The notes: generated by a model not told the origin, from the sequence alone. A DNA stretch of 43,668 nt from Thermodesulfovibrionales bacterium (GCA_020062205.1 JAGUWT010000284.1:1-43668), one strand, 5' to 3'; positions 32,571 to 42,067 are shown, numbered from the stretch's first letter. Program-made: numbers and translations.

Positions 32571-32576
32571 TATAAT
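32571..32576 (+). promoter_or_regulatory. candidate -10 box before the NRPS gene
   Basis: A perfect TATAAT 26 bases upstream of the TTG start, without a convincing -35. It lies in the short stretch between the lyase-like remnant and the NRPS. Confidence 0.25.
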
Positions 32577-32602
32577 AGTTTTAAATTGGAGAAGAACTAA
32601 AT

Positions 32603-35600
32603 TTGAAAAGGGAACACGAAGCATCACGCACCCGTATAGAAAAAGTACTATCGAAAATCTGGGCTGAAGTCCTCGGTCTTGAGCGAATCCACGTTGAGGA
32701 TAATTTTTTTGAGTTAGGTGGTGATTCTATCAATGTCCTTCAGGTGATCGCTATAGCCAATCGTGAAGGCTTACAATTTACTCCGAAACAGTTTTTTCAA
32801 CATCCTACCATTGCTGAGCTAGCTACCGTAACGGTTCCACTTTCAACTTCATGTGCAGAACAGGGTATCGTCAAAGGCAGGATACCACTAACTCCTATTC
32901 AGCACTGGTTTTTTGAACAGGGAGTCCCAGAACCAGAGCAATGGACACAGTCTATATTGCTTGAAGTGCATCACCCTCTTAAAGTTTCTATATTGCAAGA
33001 AGCCATTCGACACTTGCTTGTTCATCACGATGCACTGCGTGTGCGCTTTACCCCAGGGGAGCTGGGTTGGGAACAGTTTTGCGTTGGTAACGAAGAATTA
33101 GTACCGTTTAACAGGTTAGATTTGTCAGGACTTTCAGGTGGAGAGTTAAAACATGTCATTGAGGCTGAAGCAGCAAAATTGCGTGCTGGTTTAAACATAT
33201 CAAAGGGACCACTTATGCAAGTAGCCCTCTTTGACCTTGGCACTTCCCAACCGAATCGACTACTTATAGTCATTCATCATTTAGTAGCGGACGGTGTTTC
33301 ATGGCGGATCTTGCTGGGGGATCTCCAGACAGCCTATATGCAACTCAGCCGTGGTGAATTAATAAAACTGCCTGCCAAGACGACCTCGTTAAAGCAGTGG
33401 GCAGAACGACTTGAGGCATATGCACAATCAATAGAGCTGCGACATGAGATGAAATACTGGCTTGCACAGCCATGGAGTCAAGCAGGATGTTTACCTGTGG
33501 ACTTTCCAGATGGTGACAATACCGAGGCTTTGGCTTGGGCTGTGTCGGTTTCGCTCACTGCTGAAGAGACAAAGGCTATTTTACAGGAGATTCCCAAGGT
33601 ATACCATGTCCGTGTCAACGATATCTTGATCACGGCGCTGGTGCAGGCCTTTGCACCATGGATCGGAAAGGATTGTCTTCTCATAGATCTAGAAGGTCAC
33701 GGTCGGGAGGCTATTTTCGATGATGTGGATCTGTCTCGGACGGTGGGGTGGTTTACCTCAATTTTTCCTGTGCTGCTGGATCTTAAGAATGCGTCAGGAC
33801 TCAGGAGTACCATGAAGTTGACACAGGAACAAATGAATCATATTCCGCATAAAGGTATTGACTATGGCATACTGCGCTACCTCAGCAGTGCTGAAAATGC
33901 TCGTCGACTTCAAAGTCTGCCTCAGGCCGAGGTTAGTTTTAACTACTTTGGACAATTCGATCAACTATTTTCAGGCACATCTATGTTTAAGCCAGCCTCT
34001 GAAACTATTACTCCTGTACAGTTAAAGGGTCTATTGCAAGAGTCATATGGGTTAAAGGGAACACGGAGGCATTTAATAGATATTAGTGGAAGCGTATTTA
34101 ATGGCAAGCTTTGGTTTAACTGGACGTATAGCAAGAACGTTCATCGCGAAACGACAATCCGTTACCTTGCTGAAGACTACGTGGCTGCACTCCGCTCGAT
34201 TATTAATAGCTATCAGTCTACCGAGGCCGAGTCTTACAAACCTTTCAACTCTCGGGGGACCTTCTTATGCAATGAAGAGTTTGATGCTAAAAATAAACAG
34301 CTCATTGAAGGCAGCGCTACAGGTGATAAGAGTTTGGAAAATGTTGAGGCTATTTTCCCGCTTTCCGCCATGCAGCGGGGGCTTTTATTTCACAGTCTTC
34401 AGAATCCCGAGTTGGGTATCTACATCGTGCAGGATTGTTACATGCTTTATGGTGACTTAAACATGCCGGCATTTAGGGAGGCTTGGATGCATGTATCAAA
34501 GCGACATACCGCCCTGCGGACTGTATTTATCCCAAAAGGGCACAAACAGCCACTTCAGGCCATTCACAAGGTAGTAAATTTATTAATCGAAGAACATGAT
34601 TGGCCTGATCTGGGAGCAACCGATCAGAAAGAGCAAATAGAGTCTTTCCTCAAGATGGACCGCGAAAAGGGCTTCGACCTTACAAAGAGTCCACCACTGC
34701 GTCTTGCCATAATCCGATTAACCAAAGACGTCTATCAATTTATTTTAAGTTTCCATCACGCATTACTTGATGCTTGGTCTGTGTCTTTACTAATCAGGGA
34801 AGTTTTTGACTTCTATCAGGCACTCTGTTATGGGAGTGAGTACAAAATGGATTCAAACCATCCCTATATGGATTATATTACATGGCTTCATCAGCAGGAT
34901 CTGTCCCAGGCTGAGGGTTTCTGGCGGCAGATACTGAAAGGGTTTACAGCACCGACACCTTTAGGAATGATTGCAGAGCGTAATGGTTTATCATGCCATG
35001 TTGATGGTTTTAGTGAAGGAGAAATTAAGTTATCTGCAGCCACTACGGCAGCGTTGCAGTCCTTTGCACAGCGTCATCATCTCACTCTTAATACCCTGAT
35101 TCAGGGTTCGTGGGCCCTGTTGCTAAGTCACTATAGTGGTGAGAAGGAAGTAGTCTTTGGGGTCGTTGTGTCTGGTCGTCCACCTGCTCTGGAAGGAGTC
35201 GAGTCCATGGTAGGACTATTTATCAATACCTTACCAGCACGGGTACAGATACATGACAAGGAGACACTATTTCTTTGGTTGAAGAAGCTTCAAAACCAGC
35301 AAGTTGAGATGAGACAGTATGAATATAGTCCTTTGGTAAAGGTAAAAGAGTGGAGTGAAATTCCAAGCGGTGTTCCTCTGTTCGAGAGTATATTGCTTTT
35401 CCAGAATTACCCGGTGGACGATATGTTAGTAGCGAGGCATGGAAACTTAAAGATAGAGAATGTACGAACAGTGGAAAGGACTAATTATCCACTTACCCTG
35501 GTAGCAATACCAGGTTCAGAATTAATATTGCGGCTCATGTACCATACCCCTCGTTTTAATGCTTCTACCATTGCCCAGATGCTTGACCATTTACAAACCT

Positions 35601-36472
35601 TGCTGGAGGGCATGCTTGCCAATCCACAGGCGCGACTTTCAGACATCCCGTTGTTAACCGCAGCACAACAGCGCCAACTCCTTGTTGAATGGAATAATAC
35701 CAAAACGGACTACCCCAGGGATGCAACTATCCCTGAACTGTTTGAGGCACAGGTAGAACAGACACCCGACACCGTAGCAGTTATATTTGGAGACCATCGA
35801 CTTACTTATCGGGATTTGAATCAGAGAGCAAACCAGCTATCGCACTACCTGAGGTACTTAGACGTTTCACCGGAAGTGCGGGTTGCTATTTGTATGGAAC
35901 GCTCCCTGGAAATGGTAATAGGACTTTTAGGCATACTCAAAGCAGGTGGTGCATACGTGCCTCTTGACCCCTTGTACCCTAAAGAAAGGCTATCGTTCAT
36001 GCTGGCAGATGCTCAGGTGCCAGTGTTGTTGACCCAAAAGCAGCTGATTCAGAGATTGCCAAAGCATATGGCTAGGGTAGTGTGTCTTGATGAAGAGTGG
36101 GGACATATAGCAGGAGAAAGCGACCAAAATCCACCCAGGAGAACTAAGGCGGAAAACCTAGCCTGTATAATTTATACTTCAGGTTCAACCGGCAAGCCAA
36201 AAGGAGTGGAAGTTCTCCACCGTGGTATTGTTCGTTTATTATTCGGCACGGATTACGTCAAGCTTGATGCGACACAGAGATTTTTGCATATGTCTGCAAT
36301 CACCTTTGATGCTTCTACCTTTGAGATTTGGGGAGCATTGCTTCATGGTGCCCAATGTGTTCTCTTGCCGGGAAGAATACCTAGTTTAGAAGAAATAGGC
36401 ATGGCGATACAAAAATATGGCATTACCACCCTCTGGTTAACAGCTGCACTATTCAACGTGATATATAGATGA
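32603..36472 (+). CDS. nonribosomal peptide synthetase, N-terminal part (PCP-E-C-A'), frameshifted
   Basis: 1289 residues from a TTG start behind GGAGAAG. Domains in order: peptidyl carrier (about 10-75; FFELGGDSI, phosphopantetheine Ser42); epimerization domain (about 90-530; HHLVADG at 225-231, 'DLEGHGRE', 'SFNYFGQFD'); condensation domain (about 577-1010; 'PLSAMQRGLLFHSLQNPE', 'HHALLDAW' as the HHxxxD motif), of the D-L type expected after an E domain; and an adenylation domain from about 1040 ('LTYRDLNQRANQLSHYL', 'GGAYVPLDPLYP', 'YTSGSTGKPKG', 'TFDASTFEIWG'). The frame stops in the A domain after 'AALFNVIYR'; the missing part continues in the +1 frame from 36462. There is no C-A before the first PCP, so the first amino acid must be loaded in trans or the 5' end was lost. 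Without the frameshift the protein would be about 1880 residues. Confidence 0.88.
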   Translation: MKREHEASRTRIEKVLSKIWAEVLGLERIHVEDNFFELGGDSINVLQVIAIANREGLQFTPKQFFQHPTIAELATVTVPLSTSCAEQGIVKGRIPLTPIQHWFFEQGVPEPEQWTQSILLEVHHPLKVSILQEAIRHLLVHHDALRVRFTPGELGWEQFCVGNEELVPFNRLDLSGLSGGELKHVIEAEAAKLRAGLNISKGPLMQVALFDLGTSQPNRLLIVIHHLVADGVSWRILLGDLQTAYMQLSRGELIKLPAKTTSLKQWAERLEAYAQSIELRHEMKYWLAQPWSQAGCLPVDFPDGDNTEALAWAVSVSLTAEETKAILQEIPKVYHVRVNDILITALVQAFAPWIGKDCLLIDLEGHGREAIFDDVDLSRTVGWFTSIFPVLLDLKNASGLRSTMKLTQEQMNHIPHKGIDYGILRYLSSAENARRLQSLPQAEVSFNYFGQFDQLFSGTSMFKPASETITPVQLKGLLQESYGLKGTRRHLIDISGSVFNGKLWFNWTYSKNVHRETTIRYLAEDYVAALRSIINSYQSTEAESYKPFNSRGTFLCNEEFDAKNKQLIEGSATGDKSLENVEAIFPLSAMQRGLLFHSLQNPELGIYIVQDCYMLYGDLNMPAFREAWMHVSKRHTALRTVFIPKGHKQPLQAIHKVVNLLIEEHDWPDLGATDQKEQIESFLKMDREKGFDLTKSPPLRLAIIRLTKDVYQFILSFHHALLDAWSVSLLIREVFDFYQALCYGSEYKMDSNHPYMDYITWLHQQDLSQAEGFWRQILKGFTAPTPLGMIAERNGLSCHVDGFSEGEIKLSAATTAALQSFAQRHHLTLNTLIQGSWALLLSHYSGEKEVVFGVVVSGRPPALEGVESMVGLFINTLPARVQIHDKETLFLWLKKLQNQQVEMRQYEYSPLVKVKEWSEIPSGVPLFESILLFQNYPVDDMLVARHGNLKIENVRTVERTNYPLTLVAIPGSELILRLMYHTPRFNASTIAQMLDHLQTLLEGMLANPQARLSDIPLLTAAQQRQLLVEWNNTKTDYPRDATIPELFEAQVEQTPDTVAVIFGDHRLTYRDLNQRANQLSHYLRYLDVSPEVRVAICMERSLEMVIGLLGILKAGGAYVPLDPLYPKERLSFMLADAQVPVLLTQKQLIQRLPKHMARVVCLDEEWGHIAGESDQNPPRRTKAENLACIIYTSGSTGKPKGVEVLHRGIVRLLFGTDYVKLDATQRFLHMSAITFDASTFEIWGALLHGAQCVLLPGRIPSLEEIGMAIQKYGITTLWLTAALFNVIYR

Positions 36473-38243
36473 GGCACCACGGATATTAGATGGCATCCGG
36501 CAGTTGCTTGTTGGTGGAGATGCGCTTTCAGTTTCGCATGTTCTCAAAGCCCTTGAGGTTTTACACACCATACAGATCATCAACGGCTATGGTCCCACTG
36601 AGGGCACGACATTTACCTGTTGTTATACTATTCCTCGTCAACTTGATAAAACCGCGCTATCAATCCCTATAGGGCGTCCCATTTCCAATACACAAGTCTA
36701 CCTGCTTAATTCATATCTGCAGCCGGTGCCCGTTGGGGTTCCAGGTGAAATTTACATTGGAGGAGATGGTCTTGCCCGAGGCTATCTCAATCAGCCCGAA
36801 TTAACAGCCGAAAAGTTTATCCCCAATCTGTTCAATGATGACCCGGGTGCACACCTGTACAAGACAGGGGATCTGGCACGTTACCTGCCAGACGGTAATA
36901 TTGAGTTCATCGGTCGTCTTGACCATCAGGTGAAGATCCGTGGCTTCCGGATCGAGCTGGGAGAGATTGAGTCAGTGTTAGGACAACATCCCGCTGTTCG
37001 TCAAGTAGCGGTAATTACCCGTGAAGATGTACCCGGCAGCAAAAGCCTAGTAGCCTACATTGTCCCTGTTCGCGAAGGAGTTATCTCGGCACGGGAGATG
37101 AGGCATTTCTTGAAAGAAAAGCTACCAGACTATATGATTCCCTCTGCTTTTGTATTTTTGGAAGCTTTGCCGTTAACGCCGAATAACAAAATAAACCGCA
37201 AAGAGTTACCACCGCCAAGCCATAAGCCCAGTAACCGAAAGGAGTGTTTTGTGGCACCACAGGATGCTATTGAGGTTCATCTGATGAGGATTTGGGAGGA
37301 TATTTTAGACATACACAAGATAGGGATAAGGAATAACTTTTTCGAATTAGGCGGCAACTCCCTTCAGGCCGTTCGTCTGATAGATAAAATTGAACATTTT
37401 TTTGGCAAGAGGCTGCCTTTGGATATCCTCTGGCACAATGGATCAACCATAGAAGATATGGCTGTTGCTCTTCGAAGGGAGGAAGGCTCCACTCTCTGGT
37501 CCTCTGCTATACCGATCAAGCCCGATGGTTCACGAAGATCATTATTCTGCACTCATATCGCTGGAGGGTACTTTTTTTATTACGATAAATTAGCCAGCTA
37601 CCTAAACCAAAAACAACCTCTTTATGCAATACCACCTCAGTATGTTGATGGTAAACATCATCCTCACACAACGATTGAAACGATGGCATCACACTGCATC
37701 CAACTCATGAGACAGGTTCAACCAGAAGGTCCATATTCTATCGCCGGCTTCTGCAGTGGTGGTGTGATAGCTTTCGAAATGGCCCAGCAGCTTCATGCAC
37801 AGGGTGAAGAAATGGCATTGTTAGCATTATTAGACAGTCTGGCTCCGGGCTTTCATTTGCGTCTTTTTATTCGAGTATTGTTAGATTTTCTCCGGTTAAA
37901 GAATGTGAGGCTTGTGCAGGAACGTTTGTACCACATGTTTTTGCGGGCATTTGGTATGCCGCATCTTCGTGTTTTCCAAAAGGCTAGCGAAGCCCACCGT
38001 TGGGCTTTGTGGAGCTATAAAGCCAAGCCTTACTCGGGGCGTATTACCCTGTTTCGGCCAAGTAAATACAAGTATTCCAGTGATCCCCTGTTGGGCTGGG
38101 GTAAGCTCGCAATGGAGGGAGTGGATGTTCATGTGATTCCTGGTAAGCACGGAGAAATGGTTAAAGAACCTATTGTACAGGTCATGGCCAAACAACTCGA
38201 AACCCATCTTGCTGGGATAGATGCTAATGAAAAGACAGTTTAA
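36462..38243 (+). CDS. nonribosomal peptide synthetase, C-terminal part ('A-PCP-TE)
   Basis: Continuation of the NRPS in the +1 frame. The frame opens at 36462 and reads 'DEAPRILDGIRQLLVGGDALS' before the first ATG at 36504. It has the rest of the A domain ('NGYGPTEGTTF', 'YKTGDLARYLPDG', 'LDHQVKIRGFRIELGEIE', 'NNKINRKELP' with the A10 Lys), a carrier domain (FFELGGNSL, Ser about 285 residues after the ATG), and a type I thioesterase ('SIAGFCSGGVIAFEMAQQL', catalytic Ser in GxCxGG form, and 'PGKHGEMV' for the His). Combining both parts, the specificity residues read D-A-F-W-L-G-G-T-F-K, the valine-type code. The TE should release or cyclise a short, probably two-residue, product. It overlaps the PPTase start by 23 bases. 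Confidence 0.85.
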   Translation, partial: YIDEAPRILDGIRQLLVGGDALSVSHVLKALEVLHTIQIINGYGPTEGTTFTCCYTIPRQLDKTALSIPIGRPISNTQVYLLNSYLQPVPVGVPGEIYIGGDGLARGYLNQPELTAEKFIPNLFNDDPGAHLYKTGDLARYLPDGNIEFIGRLDHQVKIRGFRIELGEIESVLGQHPAVRQVAVITREDVPGSKSLVAYIVPVREGVISAREMRHFLKEKLPDYMIPSAFVFLEALPLTPNNKINRKELPPPSHKPSNRKECFVAPQDAIEVHLMRIWEDILDIHKIGIRNNFFELGGNSLQAVRLIDKIEHFFGKRLPLDILWHNGSTIEDMAVALRREEGSTLWSSAIPIKPDGSRRSLFCTHIAGGYFFYYDKLASYLNQKQPLYAIPPQYVDGKHHPHTTIETMASHCIQLMRQVQPEGPYSIAGFCSGGVIAFEMAQQLHAQGEEMALLALLDSLAPGFHLRLFIRVLLDFLRLKNVRLVQERLYHMFLRAFGMPHLRVFQKASEAHRWALWSYKAKPYSGRITLFRPSKYKYSSDPLLGWGKLAMEGVDVHVIPGKHGEMVKEPIVQVMAKQLETHLAGIDANEKTV

Positions 38244-39027
38244 AAATACCTTACAGGATACACCTGAGTTGCAATGGCTGACTCCACCAGAGCAACTAAT
38301 CCTTGCTAATGACGAGGTTCACATCTGGCGGTTATACATAAATTCAGAATTCTCTAATATCCAATATCTTAAAGGGATACTTTCTAACGAAGAACGTACT
38401 AAGGCTGAAGGATTCTATTTTAAAATAGATCAATGGCGGTATATTATAGTTCGAGCCATACTGAGAATAATCCTTGCTAAATACCTGTGTCTTGAACCTG
38501 AACAAATTCGATTCAACTATGGAACACATGACAAGCCTGCCTTATCCGATGTGCTGAAGACACATAGAGTCAATTTCAATTTGTCCCACTCTCAAAATAT
38601 AGCTTTATATGTAATAGTTTGTGATCGAGAGGTTGGAATAGACATTGAAAATATTCGTACCGATTTGGATGTCTTGGGAATTGCAGAACATTGGTTTTCT
38701 CAGCGAGAAGCTGCTGTTATCAGGGAATTATCCTCAGATGCACAGAAGAAGGCATTTTTTACGATTTGGACTCGCAAGGAGGCGTATCTAAAGGCAAAAG
38801 GAGTGGGATTAGCCCAACTGAATGGGTTTGAAGTTTTATTACATCTTGGAGAGCTTACTATTTTGATGAGCAGTGAAGAAGATTCCCACGAACCATCACT
38901 CTGGAAACTGGAAGACCTGGCAGTTGACCCTGATTATGCAGCCACTGTTGCTGTTGAGGGTAAAACATGGACCCCAAAATTCTGGCAATGGAGCCCAATT
39001 TATAAACTCGAAAGGTTCTTCTTTTAA
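38221..39027 (+). CDS. 4'-phosphopantetheinyl transferase (Sfp type)
   Basis: A 268-residue enzyme that converts apo carrier proteins to holo form by attaching phosphopantetheine from CoA. Sfp signatures are visible: 'RFNYGTHDKPAL', 'FNLSHSQNIALYVI', 'REVGIDIENIR' (Mg-binding D-x-E) and 'FFTIWTRKEAYLKAKGVGL' (W-x-x-K-E-A). Length fits the Sfp/Gsp group. It overlaps the NRPS end, with tandem ATGs at 38221 and 38227, so it is translationally coupled and almost surely activates the two PCP domains of this NRPS. Confidence 0.95.
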   Translation: MLMKRQFKNTLQDTPELQWLTPPEQLILANDEVHIWRLYINSEFSNIQYLKGILSNEERTKAEGFYFKIDQWRYIIVRAILRIILAKYLCLEPEQIRFNYGTHDKPALSDVLKTHRVNFNLSHSQNIALYVIVCDREVGIDIENIRTDLDVLGIAEHWFSQREAAVIRELSSDAQKKAFFTIWTRKEAYLKAKGVGLAQLNGFEVLLHLGELTILMSSEEDSHEPSLWKLEDLAVDPDYAATVAVEGKTWTPKFWQWSPIYKLERFFF

Positions 39028-39075
39028 CAGTAATCACTACTGTCCGCTTAAAATAGGGACTGTTATATCCAGACT

Positions 39076-39168
39076 ATGTTAGAAATACATCAAAAAAGGG
39101 GAAGAGACCTGAGTGCCCCTTTGTGGGCATTGCTCTTTTTTGAATACTGGTGCAGGAATTGGATGTAG
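39076..39168 (+). pseudogene. remnant of an asnB 3' end
   Basis: A 30-codon stretch plus TAG. Its second half reads GRDLSAPLWALLFFEYWCRNW, cut here as GRDLSAPLWALLFF and EYWCRNWM. It aligns with the last 31 residues of AsnB (GRDLSAKIWALLFF, EHWCRNWLDT at 32127-32216). Nothing else of the gene is present. It lies directly behind the NRPS/PPTase block and its last bases overlap the upstream region of the next GT4. Confidence 0.85.
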
Positions 39169-39170
39169 GT

Positions 39171-40388
39171 GTGAAAATCCTCGTTATTACAACCATCTTT
39201 CCTAATTCAAAACAGCACACCCTCGGCATCTTTGTGAGAGAAAGGATGTTTCAGGTTGCAAAACACTGTGAGATAAAGGTCGTAGCTCCTGTTCCATGGT
39301 TTCCTTTTGTGCGGTATATCAAGAAGGGTTATAGACCAAAGGTTCCTTTTTTGGAGATTCAGGATGGGATAGAGGTATACCATCCGCGCTTCTTCAATAT
39401 CCCGAAACTTTGTAAATTTCTTGATGGAATCTTTTTCTTTATATCATCTATACTTACAACAATAAACTTAAGAAAAAGCTTTAAGTTTGATATTATTGAT
39501 GCACACTTTATTTATCCTGAGGGATTTGGGGCGGTACTTCTTGGCAAGGTAATAAGAAGGCCTGTCATTATTACAGAAAGGGGAACTATACGAAAACTAT
39601 TAAAGTATCCCCTTATTAAACCTCAGATTCAATATGCCTTGGGCAAGGCCGTAAAAGTCTTTACGGTCTGCAATGATCTGAAAAAGGCTGTTACAGAGCT
39701 TGGCATCCCTGAAAAAAGGGTAGTAGTCGTCCCGAATGGAGTTGATATTGAAAAGTTTAAGCCTGTTGAGAAGCAAAAGGCCCGGAAAGAACTTGGGCTC
39801 TTAGAATATAAAAAGATTATCATCTCAGCGGGCGGACTTGTTGAAAGAAAGGGATTTCATAGGATTATCTCTGTCCTCCCTGAGATTAAAAAAACCATAC
39901 CAGAAATAATGTATGTGATCGTTGGAGGAGCCTCTGTTGAAGGTAACTATGAGCCGGTATTACGCAAGATGGTCAAGGATTTAAATCTTGAAAATGATGT
40001 CTTATTCGCAGGACCTCAGCCCCATGATGTTCTCTACAAATGGCTCAGTGCATCAGATATCTTCTGCCTCGCAACAAGCAATGAGGGATGGGCAAATGTT
40101 TTTTTAGAGGCAATGGCCTGTGGACTTCCTGTTGTTACAACACGTGTTGGCGGTAATGAAGAGGTGGTTATATCTGAGGATTATGGATTACTTTTCAATT
40201 TAGAAGACAGACAAGAGATGATTGATATGATATTGAAAGCCTTGAAGAAAGACTGGGGTAGAGAAAAGATTGTCCACTATGCACGATCAAATACATGGGA
40301 CGAGCGGATTCATGATTTGCTCAATAATATCAAAGATATCATTAATCCTGATAAATCCTATGTTTCAGCTAAGGTGTTTACGCCATAA
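39171..40388 (+). CDS. glycosyltransferase family 4
   Basis: From the GTG at 39171 the protein (405 residues) begins 'KILVITTIFPNSKQHTLGIFVRERM', the usual GT4 start. The longer frame from 39150 only adds codons from the asnB remnant. Further motifs are 'DIIDAHFIYPEGFGAVLLG', 'VVVVPNGVDIEKFKP', 'IISAGGLVERKGFHRII', 'CLATSNEGWANVFLEAMACGLP' (E-x7-E) and 'YGLLF'. It transfers a sugar to the growing glycan. The first ribosome-binding region is inside the remnant (GGATGTAGG), so its transcription context was probably changed by the rearrangement. Confidence 0.88.
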   Translation: MKILVITTIFPNSKQHTLGIFVRERMFQVAKHCEIKVVAPVPWFPFVRYIKKGYRPKVPFLEIQDGIEVYHPRFFNIPKLCKFLDGIFFFISSILTTINLRKSFKFDIIDAHFIYPEGFGAVLLGKVIRRPVIITERGTIRKLLKYPLIKPQIQYALGKAVKVFTVCNDLKKAVTELGIPEKRVVVVPNGVDIEKFKPVEKQKARKELGLLEYKKIIISAGGLVERKGFHRIISVLPEIKKTIPEIMYVIVGGASVEGNYEPVLRKMVKDLNLENDVLFAGPQPHDVLYKWLSASDIFCLATSNEGWANVFLEAMACGLPVVTTRVGGNEEVVISEDYGLLFNLEDRQEMIDMILKALKKDWGREKIVHYARSNTWDERIHDLLNNIKDIINPDKSYVSAKVFTP

Positions 40389-40510
40389 TGGCATGGGTTT
40401 CGTTGGAAAAAGGTTTTCATATCAGATACTTAGTTTATCTACTGATAAAGAAGAGTTCTTCAGTAAGGACACTCTCTGAAATTTATTTTGCAGGCAGGAA
40501 ATAGGCTTCT

Positions 40511-41842
40511 ATGAAACCTCTCATCAGAAATATCCTGTTGCCCTTCCATGAATATCTCAAAGGACACATGACGCTCAAAATGCTTAAAGACCTTGAAAGA
40601 ACGCAATGGCTTACGACCGAAGAATTAAGACAATTACAGAGACAAAAATATAAAGCCATTGTTGCATTTGTTCAGGAAAATGTCCCTTTCTACAGAGATT
40701 TGTTGGCATCACAATCAGATGGTGTCCAATTCCCTTACCTGAGGAAAAACGATATCCGAAACAATTTCAAGAGGATGTGTTCAGAAAAGGCGAATGGACT
40801 CGTTCGATCCAATACAGGCGGTTCTACGGGAGAACCATTGATATTCTATCTTGGTAAAAGGCGCATTAGTGCAGATGTAGCTGCAAAGATAAGAGCTACG
40901 AAGTGGTGGGGCGTTGATATCGGTGACAAAGAAGTGGTTATCTGGGGATCACCAGTTGAATTTACAAAGCAGGATAGAATACGGACGTTCAGGGACTGGC
41001 TCTTCAGGACAAGGCTCCTCTCCGCCTTTGATATGACAGAGGAGACAATGTTTGAATATCTAAATTTTATGAGAGAATTTAAGCCACTCCATGTATTCGG
41101 TTATCCAAGTTCAATACACGTGCTGTGTAAATATGCACGGAAAAAAAATATCAGGCTCGATGACATAGGTGTAAAGGTAGTTTTTTGTACTGCTGAAAGG
41201 CTCTATGATGATCAACGAGAGTTTATTTCCGAGGTATTTTCAGCACCTGTTGCCAATGGCTATGGAGGAAGAGATTCTGGGTTCATTGCCCATGAATGTC
41301 CTGAAGGGAGAATGCATATCACCGATGAGAACATTATGGTAGAAATTGTTGTCAGCACCGGAAATATTTTGCAACCAGGAGAGACAGGAGAGATTGTCAT
41401 AACCCATCTTGAATCTCATGATTTCCCCTTTATCAGGTATAAAACCGGTGACATCGGAGCGCTATCTGATGAAACGTGTCCATGCGGGAGAGGACTGAGC
41501 GTTTTGAAAGCAATTGAAGGAAGGGGTACTGACTTTATCGTTACTCCTAAAGGTAAGATAATGCATGGGCTTTCACTTATATATGTAGTTAGAGATACAG
41601 AAGGGATTGAGGAGTTCAAAATAGTTCAGGAAGACTACGACAAGATTAACCTCTTTCTCTCAGTCAATGAGAAATTTTCAGAGAAACATGCCTTGGGAAT
41701 AAAAAAGGGTTTTTCAAAGAGACTGGGCGCAGATGTAAACATTACCATTCATTATGTAGATAAAATCTCTCACGAGAAATCTGGAAAATATCGATATGTT
41801 GAGTCACATGTACAACAGCCATATGCCCAAATCCATAGGTAA
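40511..41842 (+). CDS. phenylacetate-CoA-ligase-like AMP-forming enzyme (PaaK/CapK type)
   Basis: A 443-residue stand-alone adenylating enzyme. It has 'KYKAIVAFVQENVPFYRDLL' at the N terminus, 'LVRSNTGGSTGEPLIFYLGKRR' (the Ser/Thr/Gly-rich AMP loop), 'NGYGGRDSGFIAHEC', 'GETGEIVITHLESHDFPFIRYKTGDIG' (the aspartate-containing ATP motif) and a C-terminal segment with 'HEKSGKYRYV' (Lys). Relatives in capsule and EPS loci (CapK) activate an unidentified carboxylic acid. Here it could activate an acyl group or amino acid for glycan decoration, or load the A-domain-less first carrier domain of the NRPS; the last is inference. 122 bp without recognisable features precede it. Confidence 0.85.
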   Translation: MKPLIRNILLPFHEYLKGHMTLKMLKDLERTQWLTTEELRQLQRQKYKAIVAFVQENVPFYRDLLASQSDGVQFPYLRKNDIRNNFKRMCSEKANGLVRSNTGGSTGEPLIFYLGKRRISADVAAKIRATKWWGVDIGDKEVVIWGSPVEFTKQDRIRTFRDWLFRTRLLSAFDMTEETMFEYLNFMREFKPLHVFGYPSSIHVLCKYARKKNIRLDDIGVKVVFCTAERLYDDQREFISEVFSAPVANGYGGRDSGFIAHECPEGRMHITDENIMVEIVVSTGNILQPGETGEIVITHLESHDFPFIRYKTGDIGALSDETCPCGRGLSVLKAIEGRGTDFIVTPKGKIMHGLSLIYVVRDTEGIEEFKIVQEDYDKINLFLSVNEKFSEKHALGIKKGFSKRLGADVNITIHYVDKISHEKSGKYRYVESHVQQPYAQIHR

Positions 41843-41849
41843 ACAGCAT

Positions 41850-42005
41850 AAAACTTGATATACCTGTCATTGCGAGCACCCGAAGGGTGCGTGGCAATCT
41901 CATCGAAAACAACGAGATTGCGGAGCTTGTTCCGAACGAAGTGAGGAATCCTGCTCCGGTTTGCTTCGGCTTCGCCTCGCAACTTCACTCGCAATGACAA
42001 GTTTT
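41850..42005. mobile_element. MITE-like repeat, TGTCATTGCGAG type
   Basis: Terminal inverted repeats TGTCATTGCGAG (41865-41876) and CTCGCAATGACA (41988-41999). An outer AAAACTTG/CAAGTTTT pair extends them to 41850-42005. The interior has further palindromes (CACCCGAAGGGTG, CTTCGGCTTCG). There is no transposase. It occupies most of the 225-bp gap between the AMP ligase and the exosortase. The family is a common dispersed element in environmental genomes. Confidence 0.7.
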
Positions 42006-42067
42006 ATCGCTGGATTTAAAATATGAATAACGTAGTTAATAAAGAGATGTGCCAGGAGAATATATAA

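Noticed and set aside
39150..39170. Upstream GTG start for the GT4 gene
   Set aside because: These codons lie in the asnB remnant in another frame; the conserved GT4 N terminus begins at the GTG at 39171.
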